DNA of 64,000 bases from Verrucomicrobiota bacterium (GTDB taxonomy: Bacteria; Verrucomicrobiota; Verrucomicrobiia; Limisphaerales; J093): the NCBI GenBank assembly GCA_016716505.1, contig JADJWF010000007.1, forward strand, positions 1 to 64,000, given 5' to 3'. The position numbers and the translations under genes were made by a program. The stretch's first letter is position 1. Each line of letters begins with the position of its first letter. Below the pieces are notes generated by a model, which worked only from the letters and a program-made list of their open reading frames with translations, searched no databases and was not told the DNA's origin. Positions 25,944-35,300 of the stretch are shown piece by piece.

Positions 25944-27298
25944 TCACCGGTCCCCCGCCGGGGCAGTCTCAGCGCCGAGCCAGCGCTGGCGCAGCCGGTT
26001 GAGCACCTCGGTGATGATGCGCGCCCGGGAGGCTTCGCTGGCGCCGCTGCCGCGCACTTCTCGACCCTCGGCTTCGCCGCACCGTGAGCCCAGACCAGGG
26101 GAAGCGTCTGCTCGCCGGAGGCGGTGCTCCGCGGTTCGCCCAGGATCAACACGGAGCAGGCGGGATCGTCCACCGCTTCCCGCGTCGCCTGGACCAGCCG
26201 GTCAAGGCGGTCGGGGGAGTCGCCGGAGTCAGCGGACGCCGAAGTCCCGCCGCAGAGAGCCCGCTTCAGCCCCGCCTCATTCGAGGCCGCGATGCCACCG
26301 TGGAGCACCGCGGCGGCGTCCCGCGCGAGACTGAGGGTTGCGTGGAATTGTCCGCCCGTGGCGGCGTCGAGCACGATCAGCCGCGCGCCCCGCGCTTTCA
26401 AGGCCCGTACGACAACTTCCTCGAGCGACGCCCCGTCGTTTGCATAGATGTGATCGCCGAGAAACCGGCGCACCCGGGCTTCGATCGCGTCCAGTCGGGC
26501 CCAGTCGCGCTCGCTCCGCCCGGCGAGGGAGAAGGTGACATCCACCCGCTCTCCCTCGAATTGCGAGGTCAACACTACGTCTGGCTCCACGGCGATTTCG
26601 CCGTGCAGCGCCTGGTAAATGGCGGACTGCCCGATGCCCACGAAGCGCAGGGTTCGCGAAGCTCCCGCCGTCCGCAGGGCGAAGTGTTTTTGCAGATAGG
26701 GCACCACTTCGTTGGTCAACATGGGGTGAAGCTCGCGCGGCGGGCCGGGAAGGGCGATCACGGTGTTCGAGCGGGTGGTGAAGATCAGCCCCACGGCGCT
26801 GCCATGTGGATTCCTGAGGTGGCCGCCGCGCGCGGGCACCAAGGCCTGGCGGCGGAGGTTGGCCCGCAACCGGTCGCGCGGCGTGCGGTAGCGCCGTTCC
26901 ATCTCCGCCACCACGTCCGGATCTTCGACGAGGGCGATTCCGGTGAACGCCGCGATCGTCTCCCGGGTGATGTCGTCGTCGGTCGGCCCCAGCCCGCCGG
27001 TCACCAACACCACTGGCGCTTTCGTCGTCGCGTAGCGGAGCGTCTCGGTCAGGTCCGGCGCGCTGTCGTCCACGCTCCACGAGCCGACACAATGGCCGCC
27101 CAGCGGCGTCATGACGCCCGTGATGAAATGCGTGTGCCGATCGGGATAGATGCCCCGCAGCAGCTCGCTGCCAGTGACAATCAGGAAGTAATCCAGCGCG
27201 GGTTCCGGGGCGGCGCTCGCCGCCGGGGCTGACTCCCCGGCGTGCAGGGCAGTGACCGTCAGCAGCAGAATTCCGAGAGCCCATCCCGTCCGTTTCAT
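25944..27298 (-). pseudogene. Exported CinA-like (molybdopterin-binding) protein, frameshifted near the 3' end
   Basis: The ATG at 27298 gives a signal peptide (MKRTGWALGILLLTVTALHA) and then a molybdopterin-binding domain: YFLIVTGSELLRGIYPDRHT, VLVTGGLGPTDDDITRETIA and VIALPGPPRELHPM. A degenerate CinA C-terminal domain follows (LEEVVVRALKARGARLIVLD and ATGGQFHATL, where CinA has SCTGG). The frame is lost at about 26072-26075. Beyond it the main frame turns to Arg/Ser noise running over the neighbouring opposite-strand gene, while the other frame gives the expected ending GREVRGSGASEASRARI, ITEVLNRLRQRWLGAE and a stop at 25944. One missing base explains this. The 5' 90% of the gene is intact. 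It is either a recent pseudogene or an assembly error. Confidence 0.8.
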
Positions 27299-27744
27299 GA
27301 GACAAGGCGAGCAGAGAGCGGCCGCGCTTTCGAGGAAAACCGGCGCCGCCCGGCGGCCGAAATCCAAGGGACAACCGCCCCACCGCTCGTTTTACCCGCG
27401 TTCACAAACCGCCAGGCGGCGGTGGTCGAGTTGCGGGAATGCCTTCAACGCCCGGCGCGGTTGCTCCCGGGTGCGGGGCTTTGGTCGCCCCCGCCAGCCT
27501 GCGAGCCGGTTTACGGAAAGCGCGAGCCGAACGGCCGAAAATGGGGGCTGGTCTGTCTGCAGGATCAATTAGGAACCCTGGCAGGCGAGCTTATATTTGT
27601 TGCCGAAGGTTGACGCCCCGGAGGCCCGCCCCTTAACTACTGCGGCGCGAATCATCCCTCGCCTTGGGGACCCGATTCATCAGGCGCCCGTCGGGAAAAG
27701 CCGGTCGCCCTCAAGTAACCAGCGGACAACCATCCAAAGCGGAA
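27299..27744. promoter_or_regulatory. Divergent intergenic region upstream of sdhC
   Basis: About 445 bp with no credible gene. It separates the CinA-like gene from the sdhCAB operon and must contain the sdh promoter. The only clearly AT-rich spot is around 27591-27598 (TATATT at 27592-27597), a plausible -10 for the sdh operon about 150 bp from the ATG. The sequence 17 bp before it (TTAGGA) is a poor -35, so this is a weak call. No recognised operator was seen. Confidence 0.25.
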
Positions 27745-28443
27745 ATGAATATCCTGCGGGCTCTGTTTCAAACCACGCTCGGCCGCAAGTACCTGATGGC
27801 CGGCAGCGGGCTGATCCTGTTCGGGTTCGTGGTCGGGCACATGGTCGGCAACCTCCAGATTTTCCTCGGCCCGGCCGTCCTTAACCGATACGCGCACTTT
27901 CTGCAGTCCCTGGGCGAGCTGCTGTGGGTGGTCCGGTTGGTTCTCCTGGCGATGGTGGGGCTGCATATCGGAGCAGCGATTCTGTTGACGCTGGAAAACC
28001 GGCGCGCCCGTCCCCTGGCCTATGAAGGTGGCGGGGCCTACGGCGCGAGTCTGGCGTCGCGAACGATGATTTACACCGGGCTCATCATCGCGGCATTCGT
28101 TGTTTATCACCTGCTGCACTTCACGGTGCGCGCCCCGGTGGATTTGACCCCGCACGATCTGGCGACGATGAAGACCACGCTGGACGGAAAGGAGGTTCAC
28201 GACGTGTACCGGATGGTGGTGGTGGGCTTTCAGCAGCCGCTCGTGGCCGCGTTTTACATCGTGGCGGTGAGCCTGCTCAGCTTCCACCTGGGGCACGGCG
28301 TGGCCGCCATGTTCCAATCGCTGGGGCTGAGGAACCGGGCTTGGAACCCGGCCATCCAGCGTTTTGGCCAGGTGGCTTCCTGGGCGCTGGCGATCGGCTA
28401 TGTCTCCATCCCGCTGGCGGTTTGGCTGGGCCTGGTGAAGTGA
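27745..28443 (+). CDS. sdhC: Succinate dehydrogenase cytochrome b subunit
   Basis: Membrane anchor of Complex II, 232 residues from ATG 27745. It has five membrane helices: LMAGSGLILFGFVVGHMVGN, LLWVVRLVLLAMVGLHIGAA, TMIYTGLIIAAFVVYHLLHF, VAAFYIVAVSLLSFHLGHGV and ASWALAIGYVSIPLAVWLGL. This is the single-protein, di-haem type found in Bacteroidetes and the Bacillus group. Candidate haem ligand His residues lie in helices one (VGHMVG), two (GLHIGA), three (YHLLH) and four (FHLGHG). It replaces separate SdhC and SdhD, neither of which is present. First gene of sdhCAB, 11 bp before sdhA. Confidence 0.94.
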   Translation: MNILRALFQTTLGRKYLMAGSGLILFGFVVGHMVGNLQIFLGPAVLNRYAHFLQSLGELLWVVRLVLLAMVGLHIGAAILLTLENRRARPLAYEGGGAYGASLASRTMIYTGLIIAAFVVYHLLHFTVRAPVDLTPHDLATMKTTLDGKEVHDVYRMVVVGFQQPLVAAFYIVAVSLLSFHLGHGVAAMFQSLGLRNRAWNPAIQRFGQVASWALAIGYVSIPLAVWLGLVK

Positions 28444-28454
28444 GGAATCCGCGC

Positions 28455-30374
28455 ATGAAACTCCAATCCAACATTCCATCCGGGCCGCTGGCGCAGAAGT
28501 GGGACAAGCACCGTTTCGAGCTGAAGCTGGTCAACCCCGCCAACAAGCGAAAATACGAGGTCATCGTCGTGGGCGCGGGTCTGGCGGGCGCCTCCGCGGC
28601 GGCCACGCTGGGCGAACTGGGCTACCGGGTGAAGAACTTCGTCTATCACGACAGCCCGCGTCGCGCGCATTCGATCGCCGCCCAGGGGGGCATCAACGCC
28701 GCCAAGAACTACCAGAACGACGGCGACTCGGTGTATCGGCTGTTCTACGACACCATCAAGGGCGGGGACTTCCGCGCGCGGGAGGCCAACGTGTACCGCC
28801 TGGCCCAGGTGAGCGTGAACATCGTTGACCAGTGCGTGGCTCAGGGCGTGCCGTTCGCGCGCGAATACGGCGGCCTGCTGGACAACCGCTCCTTCGGCGG
28901 CGCGCAGGTGAGCCGGACTTTTTACGCGCGGGGCCAGACCGGGCAGCAGTTGCTGTTGGGCGCCTATTCGGCCCTCTGCAAGGAAATCGCCGCCGGCTCG
29001 GTGCAATCCTTTACGCACTCGGAGATGCTGGACCTGGTGGTCGTGGACGGGCAGGCGAAGGGCATCATCGTGCGCGATCTCATCACCGGAAAGATCAGCC
29101 GGCACAGCGCGGACGCGGTGGTGCTGGCGACGGGGGGTTACGGCAACGTGTTCAACCTCTCCACCTACGCCCGCAACTCGAATGCCACGGCCATCTGGCG
29201 CGCGTACAAACGCGGCGCCTGCTTTGGCAACCCGTGCTACACGCAGATCCATCCCACGTGCATCCCGGTGAGCGGCGATTACCAGTCCAAGCTCACCCTC
29301 ATGAGCGAGTCGCTGCGCAACGATGGCCGCATCTGGGTGCCGAAGAAAAAAGAGGACTGCCGCAAGGACCCGAACTCGATTCCAGAGGAGGATCGCGATT
29401 ACTATCTGGAACGGCTCTACCCCAGCTTCGGCAATCTTGCCCCGCGGGACATCTCCAGCCGCGCTGCCAAGCGCGTGTGCGACGAGGGCCGCGGGGTGGG
29501 GGAGTCGGGTTTGGGCGTGTACCTCGACTTCGCCGATGCCATCAAACGACTGGGCGAACAAAAGGTTCGCGAGCGCTACGGCAACCTGTTCGACATCTAC
29601 CACGAAATCACGAACGAAAACGCCTACCGGACGCCGATGCGCATCTTTCCCGCCGTCCATTACACGATGGGCGGGCTGTGGGTGGACTACAATTTGATGT
29701 CCAACCTGCCGGGGTTGTTTGTCCTCGGGGAGGCGAACTTCTCCGATCACGGCGCCAACCGCCTCGGCGCCAGTGCGCTCATGCAGGGACTGGCCGACGG
29801 TTACTTCGTCATCCCGTACACCATCGGCAACTATCTGGCCGCCCAGAAGCCGGGTTCCTGCCCGAAGACCGACCACCCCGCCTTCAAGGAAGCGGAGGAA
29901 AATGTGGTCGGAATCATTCGCCGACTCCTCCAGGCCCGCGGCAAACGAACCGTCCACTCGTTCCACAAGGAACTCGGCCGCATCATGTGGGACCACTGCG
30001 GCATGGCGCGCAACGAAGCCGGCCTCAAGCGGGCGCTCGAACTGATCCCGGCCCTGCGCGAGGAATTCTGGCACTCGGTGAACGTACCGGGCTCGGAGGC
30101 GGACCTGAACCAGTCCCTCGAACGTGCCGGCCGCGTGGCGGATTACTTCGAACTGGCGGAACTGATGTGCCGCGACGCGCTCGAACGGCGCGAGTCCTGC
30201 GGCGGACATTTCCGGGAGGAATTCCAGTTCCCCGACGGCGAAGCGAAGCGAGACGACGAGAACTTTGCCCACGTGGCCGCGTGGGAGTACCAGGGGCCGG
30301 ACAAGCCGCCGGTGCGCCACGTCGAGCCGTTGGTGTACGAAGAAGTCAAAATGACCACGCGGAGTTACAAGTGA
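28455..30374 (+). CDS. sdhA: Succinate dehydrogenase flavoprotein subunit
   Basis: The 639-residue catalytic subunit of Complex II. An FAD-binding segment (YEVIVVGAGLAGASAAATLG) is followed by the covalent-FAD histidine region RRAHSIAAQGGINAAKN. The substrate-site region includes HPTCIPVSGDYQSKL and RDISSRAAKRVCDEGRGVG, then HYTMGGLWVDYNLMSNLPGL and GEANFSDHGANRLGASALMQ. The C-terminal domain is the long type used with a single-chain cytochrome b (Bacteroidetes/Bacillus type), consistent with its neighbour. The ATG at 28455 has a good Shine-Dalgarno (GAGGA) about 10 bp upstream, one of few in the window. Confidence 0.97.
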   Translation: MKLQSNIPSGPLAQKWDKHRFELKLVNPANKRKYEVIVVGAGLAGASAAATLGELGYRVKNFVYHDSPRRAHSIAAQGGINAAKNYQNDGDSVYRLFYDTIKGGDFRAREANVYRLAQVSVNIVDQCVAQGVPFAREYGGLLDNRSFGGAQVSRTFYARGQTGQQLLLGAYSALCKEIAAGSVQSFTHSEMLDLVVVDGQAKGIIVRDLITGKISRHSADAVVLATGGYGNVFNLSTYARNSNATAIWRAYKRGACFGNPCYTQIHPTCIPVSGDYQSKLTLMSESLRNDGRIWVPKKKEDCRKDPNSIPEEDRDYYLERLYPSFGNLAPRDISSRAAKRVCDEGRGVGESGLGVYLDFADAIKRLGEQKVRERYGNLFDIYHEITNENAYRTPMRIFPAVHYTMGGLWVDYNLMSNLPGLFVLGEANFSDHGANRLGASALMQGLADGYFVIPYTIGNYLAAQKPGSCPKTDHPAFKEAEENVVGIIRRLLQARGKRTVHSFHKELGRIMWDHCGMARNEAGLKRALELIPALREEFWHSVNVPGSEADLNQSLERAGRVADYFELAELMCRDALERRESCGGHFREEFQFPDGEAKRDDENFAHVAAWEYQGPDKPPVRHVEPLVYEEVKMTTRSYK

Positions 30375-30546
30375 GGAGTCTGCCCGGAAGCCATCTCACC
30401 GCCCGCAATCAGTAGTCATCCGGACCCACCGTGAACCCAGCCAGCCAACCCCGGCCAGGCGCCCCGCGCGGGGAGATTGATCTGCCCGCCCGTTTGTCCG
30501 GACGTTTGCCGCCAACACGCCCTCGAAAGCCCACCCGACTTTTCCA

Positions 30547-31293
30547 ATGAAAGTTCGCTTGAAAATCTGGCGCCAGCCCAACGCCGCCGCGCCCGGCCGG
30601 TTCGAGACGTACGACACGCCGGACCTCAACCCCAACATGTCGTTCCTCGAGATGCTGGACGTGGTGAATGAGGACCTTACGGCCCGGGGGCAGGAACCGG
30701 TGGCCTTCGATCACGACTGTCGCGAGGGCATCTGCGGCACCTGCTCGCTGGTCATCAATGGCAAGCCCCACGGACCGCACCGGGGTGTCGCCACCTGCCA
30801 GACGTACATGCGCAGCTTCAAGGACGGCGACACGATCGTCGTGGAACCGTTCCGGGCGCGACCCTTCCCGGTGATCAAGGACCTGATTGTCAGTCGGAAG
30901 GCCTTCGACAAGATCATGCAGGCCGGGGGCTTCATCAGCGTCCGCACCGGGGCCGCGCCGGACGCCAACAGCCTTCCCGTTCCGAAACCCGCGGCCGACG
31001 AGGCGATGGATGCCGCGGCCTGCATCGGCTGTGGCGCCTGCGTGGCCGCGTGCAAGAACGCCAGCGCCATGCTGTTCGTCTCGGCCAAGGTCTCGCAGTT
31101 CGCGCTCCTGCCCCAGGGTCAACCCGAACGCGAACGCCGGGTTCTGCGCATGGTCCAGGCCATGGATGAAGCCGGCTTCGGCGCCTGCACGGTGACCGGC
31201 TCTTGCGAAGCCGTCTGCCCCAAGAACATCAGCCTGGACTTCATCGCCCGGCTGAACCGTGAGTACGCCCGCGCCCTGCTCAAGGGCGGCTGA
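30547..31293 (+). CDS. sdhB: Succinate dehydrogenase iron-sulfur subunit
   Basis: The 248-residue electron-transfer subunit. The plant-type 2Fe-2S domain has cysteines in DHDCREGICGTCSLVINGK and VATC, and the ferredoxin-like domain has CIGCGACVAACKN and a later GSCEAVCPKNI, giving the ligands for the 4Fe-4S and 3Fe-4S clusters. Residues 1-40 include LNPNMSFLEMLDVVNEDLTA, usual for the family. It follows sdhA after a 172-bp gap, so it may be partly separated from the sdhCA message. No terminator-like T-run is seen in that gap. Confidence 0.97.
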   Translation: MKVRLKIWRQPNAAAPGRFETYDTPDLNPNMSFLEMLDVVNEDLTARGQEPVAFDHDCREGICGTCSLVINGKPHGPHRGVATCQTYMRSFKDGDTIVVEPFRARPFPVIKDLIVSRKAFDKIMQAGGFISVRTGAAPDANSLPVPKPAADEAMDAAACIGCGACVAACKNASAMLFVSAKVSQFALLPQGQPERERRVLRMVQAMDEAGFGACTVTGSCEAVCPKNISLDFIARLNREYARALLKGG

Positions 31294-31317
31294 CCGCCGG
31301 CCGGTGGTGCGCCACTG

Positions 31318-31339
31318 CTGACGGCTCCGGGCCCGTCAG
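31318..31339. other. Hairpin between the convergent sdhB and PEP-CTERM genes
   Basis: A 7-bp inverted repeat, CTGACGG ... CCGTCAG, with an 8-base loop lies 25 bp past the sdhB stop and 23 bp from the end of the convergent PEP-CTERM gene. No run of T follows on either strand, so any transcript end here would not be a classic intrinsic terminator. Confidence 0.35.
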
Positions 31340-31353
31340 GCCGGACTGCCGTG

Positions 31354-31400
31354 CGAGAACGTCACCGCCGGAGCCGGCGCCACAAGGCGCCGCTCAGCGC
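31354..31400 (-). repeat. Shared PEP-CTERM 3'-end DNA cassette, copy 1
   Basis: 47 bp differing by one base from 45754-45800. It covers the last 12 codons (LSGALWRRLRR region), the stop codon and about 8 bp beyond. The copy includes an internal perfect palindrome, GGCGCC-ACAA-GGCGCC. The rest of the two genes is unrelated in sequence. Confidence 0.85.
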
Positions 31401-32099
31401 CAGGCCGGCAATCACGAGCGCACCATGCCGGGGCTCCGGGATGGCGGCGAACTCGACCACGAACGGCAGCACGTTCAGGTGGTTGATGTCGTTCCACTGG
31501 CCGGGCTGGCCGAGCAAACCCGGCAGCAATGCCGGATACGCGTCCAGCGCCATGGCGGCGGCATCCTGGTTTCCGTTGAAGTCGTCCGGCTCGGACTGAC
31601 CGAAGCGGCCGAAGGCCCAGTTGTTGTACAGGCCGCCCACCGGCGTGCCCGCCGGCCCGCCTTGCCAGAACTGGTCGCCGCCGTTGAGCCAGCGCCAGAC
31701 GCCCTCGTTGATCGTGTCGGCGTCGTCCAAGTCGTCCGCCCCGATCCATACGTAGCGCACGCCGCCGCCGTCAGCCGCCGTCGAAGTCAGCAAGGCATCA
31801 ACCGAGCCCAACAACGCGTGAACGAAGCTGTTCTCCAAGAAGTCGTCCATTCGCACCAGCCGGCCGGGTGCGCCAGCGAAGTTGAGCGTTGCGGCGAAGG
31901 CGGAGGCGCTGAGGTAGTCGCGCTCGTCGTTGGTTAGACCGTCGTTGCCCCACACCTGATAGGTGTGGCCGTTGTATTGCCCGCTGGCGATCAGCCCGGC
32001 ATGAAGTTGTCCGCCGGCGATGCCGACCGCGAAGCCGAATGCGACGCAGCCGGGCAGACCGACGGCCGGTTTCCGTGATGGAATGGGATAGGTTTTCAT
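31362..32099 (-). CDS. Exported PEP-CTERM protein with C-type-lectin-like domain
   Basis: 245 residues from ATG 32099. Signal peptide then a domain with QVWGNDGLTNDERDYLSASA, WIGADDLDDADTINEGVWRW and LYNNWAFGRFGQSEPDDFNG. The W-x-W-x-G-G and NW...PD(N/D) pattern is that of a C-type lectin fold, often carbohydrate- or ligand-binding. The tail IPEPRHGALVIAGLALSGAL and WRRLRR is a canonical PEP-CTERM sorting signal (PEP, hydrophobic helix, basic end), predicted to be handled by an exosortase encoded elsewhere. The last 39 bp are identical to the end of the PEP-CTERM gene at 45.8 kb. Convergent with sdhB. Confidence 0.83.
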   Translation of the reverse strand: MKTYPIPSRKPAVGLPGCVAFGFAVGIAGGQLHAGLIASGQYNGHTYQVWGNDGLTNDERDYLSASAFAATLNFAGAPGRLVRMDDFLENSFVHALLGSVDALLTSTAADGGGVRYVWIGADDLDDADTINEGVWRWLNGGDQFWQGGPAGTPVGGLYNNWAFGRFGQSEPDDFNGNQDAAAMALDAYPALLPGLLGQPGQWNDINHLNVLPFVVEFAAIPEPRHGALVIAGLALSGALWRRLRR

Positions 32100-32330
32100 G
32101 TGACTTGCCTCTTCGTTTTTTGGTTTCGCAGCCAGACTAACTGTTAGGGCGCCGAGCAGTGGGAGCATCGCGCCCCAGAAACCGGTACTGCTGGTGGCCG
32201 CCGCCAGGCCGAACGGGTTCACGCGACCGTTCGCGGTGTCGCTGAGCATGGGCTGTCGGCCCGGACGGGAGCGCAAAGTTGATTCTCATGATGCGGCTTC
32301 TCGGACGACTCGTGAATTAGTGGGAATTAG

Positions 32331-35300
32331 CTACAGAATTACAAGCCGAAAAAACTCAGGCTCGCGGCCCTCGCCGCCGAGGTCGTCGAACGTCCGCTCC
32401 GTGCCGTCGCCCAGGATTTCCCGGTGCGGAACCCAGTTCACCAGGTCGGTCGAGCGTTCGAGGCGGTAGCGCACGCCGGGCAGGGTCTCGAAGGTGAGCT
32501 TGAGCCTGCCGGCGGAGGTCAGCTCGAAGCGGCCAATGGTGAAGGTGCCGCCCACCAGCACGGCGGTCGTCACGCGCGTGGTGTTGTTCTCCAAGGCGGG
32601 ATCGTTGGTCTGGCTGCTGACGGTGGCAGCCACAGCCAAGGCGGAGTCAACCGCCGGGGCGTTCCATCGCAGACGCACGAGGGCGGAGGCGTCTTTCGCG
32701 AGATTGGGCAGCGGAATCGTCAAGGTGCCGTCGGTCACGGTGCCGGACGGTTCGCTGCCGACGAGCGCGGCGTTGACCGGCATGACGACGGCAAGCGTCA
32801 CCCCGTTGGCGGGGTCGGGTCCACGGTTCATCACCGTGAACGTGTGAGCCACCCCGGCCCCGGCGGGCGCGGTCAACGGAGCCTCAGCAGTCACGGCCAG
32901 GTCGGCCGCGCTGGCGTCGCCCACCAACTGCAGACCGAACCGCGCCGGCCCCTCGCGGACCTGGCCCTCAAAGCGTCGCCCGCCCTCCAGCGGGGGCGCG
33001 AGGATCGGGCCGAAGCTGCCGGTCAGAGATCCGGCCCGCAGCAGCTCGATGAAAGCCCCGGTGCTGACCGCCAGCGGCGAGAAGAGCGGCGTGACCCGCA
33101 CACTGCCCGCGAGCGTCGCCTGACCGGTGACCATCAGCCGGTCGCCGACCGGTTCGGCGACGTTGACCGGCAGGTCCGCCGCCAGCACGGCGGCGGAGCC
33201 GAACGCGACGTCGCCATGAATCGAGAGGGTGCCGAACTCGACGAGAGCCTCGTTGAGGCCCGGATCCACCAAGCCGCTCACATTGGCGACGTTGCCCACG
33301 ACCGTGCCGCGCCCGGAGAGGATGCCCTGGTCGAGCAGGGTCAGGCCGCTGCCCGGGATGAAGTCGGCCAGAGGCCCTACGTCCAGCACACTGCCCGCGC
33401 CGCGGACCGTGGCGGCGCCCGCCGCCAGCGCGCTCGTGCCGGTCCCCAACAGCACCCGCCCGCCGCGCAGATCGAAGGTGCGCTCGAAGTTCACGTCGGC
33501 ATGGGCGGACTCGAAGACGCCGCCGGTCTGGAGGTAATTGTTCATGAAGCGCAGCTTCGCCCGCGGCGGCGCGCCGCCGTCCCGGGCGAACCGGACGCGG
33601 CCTGCGGCGTGTTGCACGGGCGGATGCCACAGCACCTCGGCCTCCCCCTCCTCTGGCAGTTCGAAGGCCACTTCGCCGCGGTTCTCGAAAGCGGCCGGGG
33701 CTGGGGGTAAAGGGCCGGGGCCGCCGAGGGCGGGCAGCAGCACCTGTCCCGGCCCGCGCACGATCCAGCGGCCGGCGGCCTGGTTGACGAAATTGACCCC
33801 GGCCGCCGCGGCCAGCGGCCCCGGACTGTCGGCGACGTAGGTGAGGGTGCCGAAGTTCTCGAAGTTGCCGCGGCTCCACACCAGCGCGGCGGGGTGTTCA
33901 TTGCGGAACTCGCCCACCGCGCCGACCTGCAGCAACACCCGTCCGCTGGAGTCCAGCCGGATGCCGCCGCCCAGCCAGCGGAGTTCCTGGAAGACGATCA
34001 TCCGGGCCGCCGGTCCGGAAGTGAGGGATTCCGGCAGCGTGCCCGGCTCGCCCCACTGGACGCGGTCCGCCTCGACGATTTCCTCGAACCGCGCGCCGCC
34101 CGTGGTGAGCAGCCGCCCGGGGCCGAAGATGCGGGCGCCGGCGAGCACGCAGCCCTGCGCGTGCAGCAGCGCGTTGGCGTCATCGAGAAACACCTCGCCG
34201 GTGAAGCGCGCGGTGCCCTGGCCGCGGAGGGTGCCGGCCAGCACATGCAGCTCGCCGGCGATGCGCACGTTGTTGCCCAGCAGGAGCAGCGGTTCGCGGG
34301 TTTTGTTCAAGCGGCCTTCGTTGAAGAAATCGCCCGCGATCCCGAGGGCGTCGGTCCGCTCGAGCGCCGTGATGGACCCGGAATGCAGATGCCAGAGCGT
34401 GCCCGTGTTGAGGGTGATCCGGTGAGGCGTCTCGATGGAACCGCGCCCGCGGGTGTTGAGGATGAGGCCGGAGGCCAGAATGGCGGTGTTGCCGGGCTGC
34501 GCCTCGGGACCGAGGAACCACTGCGCGTCCGGCCCGACCTCGAGGCTGCGCGTGCCGCGGGCGTTGCCCACGCCGTTGCCCTCCAGACGTCCACCGAGCC
34601 AGCGGAAGACCTTCCGCACCGTGAGCGCCGGACCAGCCGGCCCGGGACCGGCCACAAAGCGTGGCAGGTGGGACTCCGGCCCGCCCACGATGAACCGGTC
34701 CACCTCCAAGGGTTCTTCGACGCTCACGCCACCGAAGCCGGTGGCCAGCGCGCCCGGGCCGCCGATCAACTGCAGACCGTGGTCGGCCTCGCCCGTCCAG
34801 GCGCCGCCCGCGCGGAAGTGGAACAACCGGCCCAAATTGACGGTGACTTCGTCACCCTCGGTGCCGTCGTCTTTGAAAGGGCGGTAGCGGAAAGTGTCGG
34901 AGAGCAGCCCAAAGGCCACCGTCACGAGCCCCTCGGCCCCGAGCTCGAAGCGTCCGCCGGCACGGTTTTCGCCCTGGCTGAACTCCATTTCGGCTCCGGC
35001 CTCGACCACCACCCGGCCGCCGGCGTCGTTGATCAACGTGTTGGCCACGCGCGAACGCCGCCCGGCGCTGTCGCCGATCGAGGGTTTCAGGATCTCGATG
35101 CGGCCGCGGTTCACGATGTTCGGCGAGGCGAGGGGGTCAAAACTCTGACCCGACGCGAGGCTCACCACGCCGCCCGGCTGATTGCCCAGCAGACAGTTCA
35201 CCCGCGGGGCGAAGTCGAGCCGGGCGGGATCGAACTCGAAGTCCACGCGGCCCTGGTTTTCCACCCGCGGCAGGTGCACCAGGGGCGGCAATAGCCGCAC

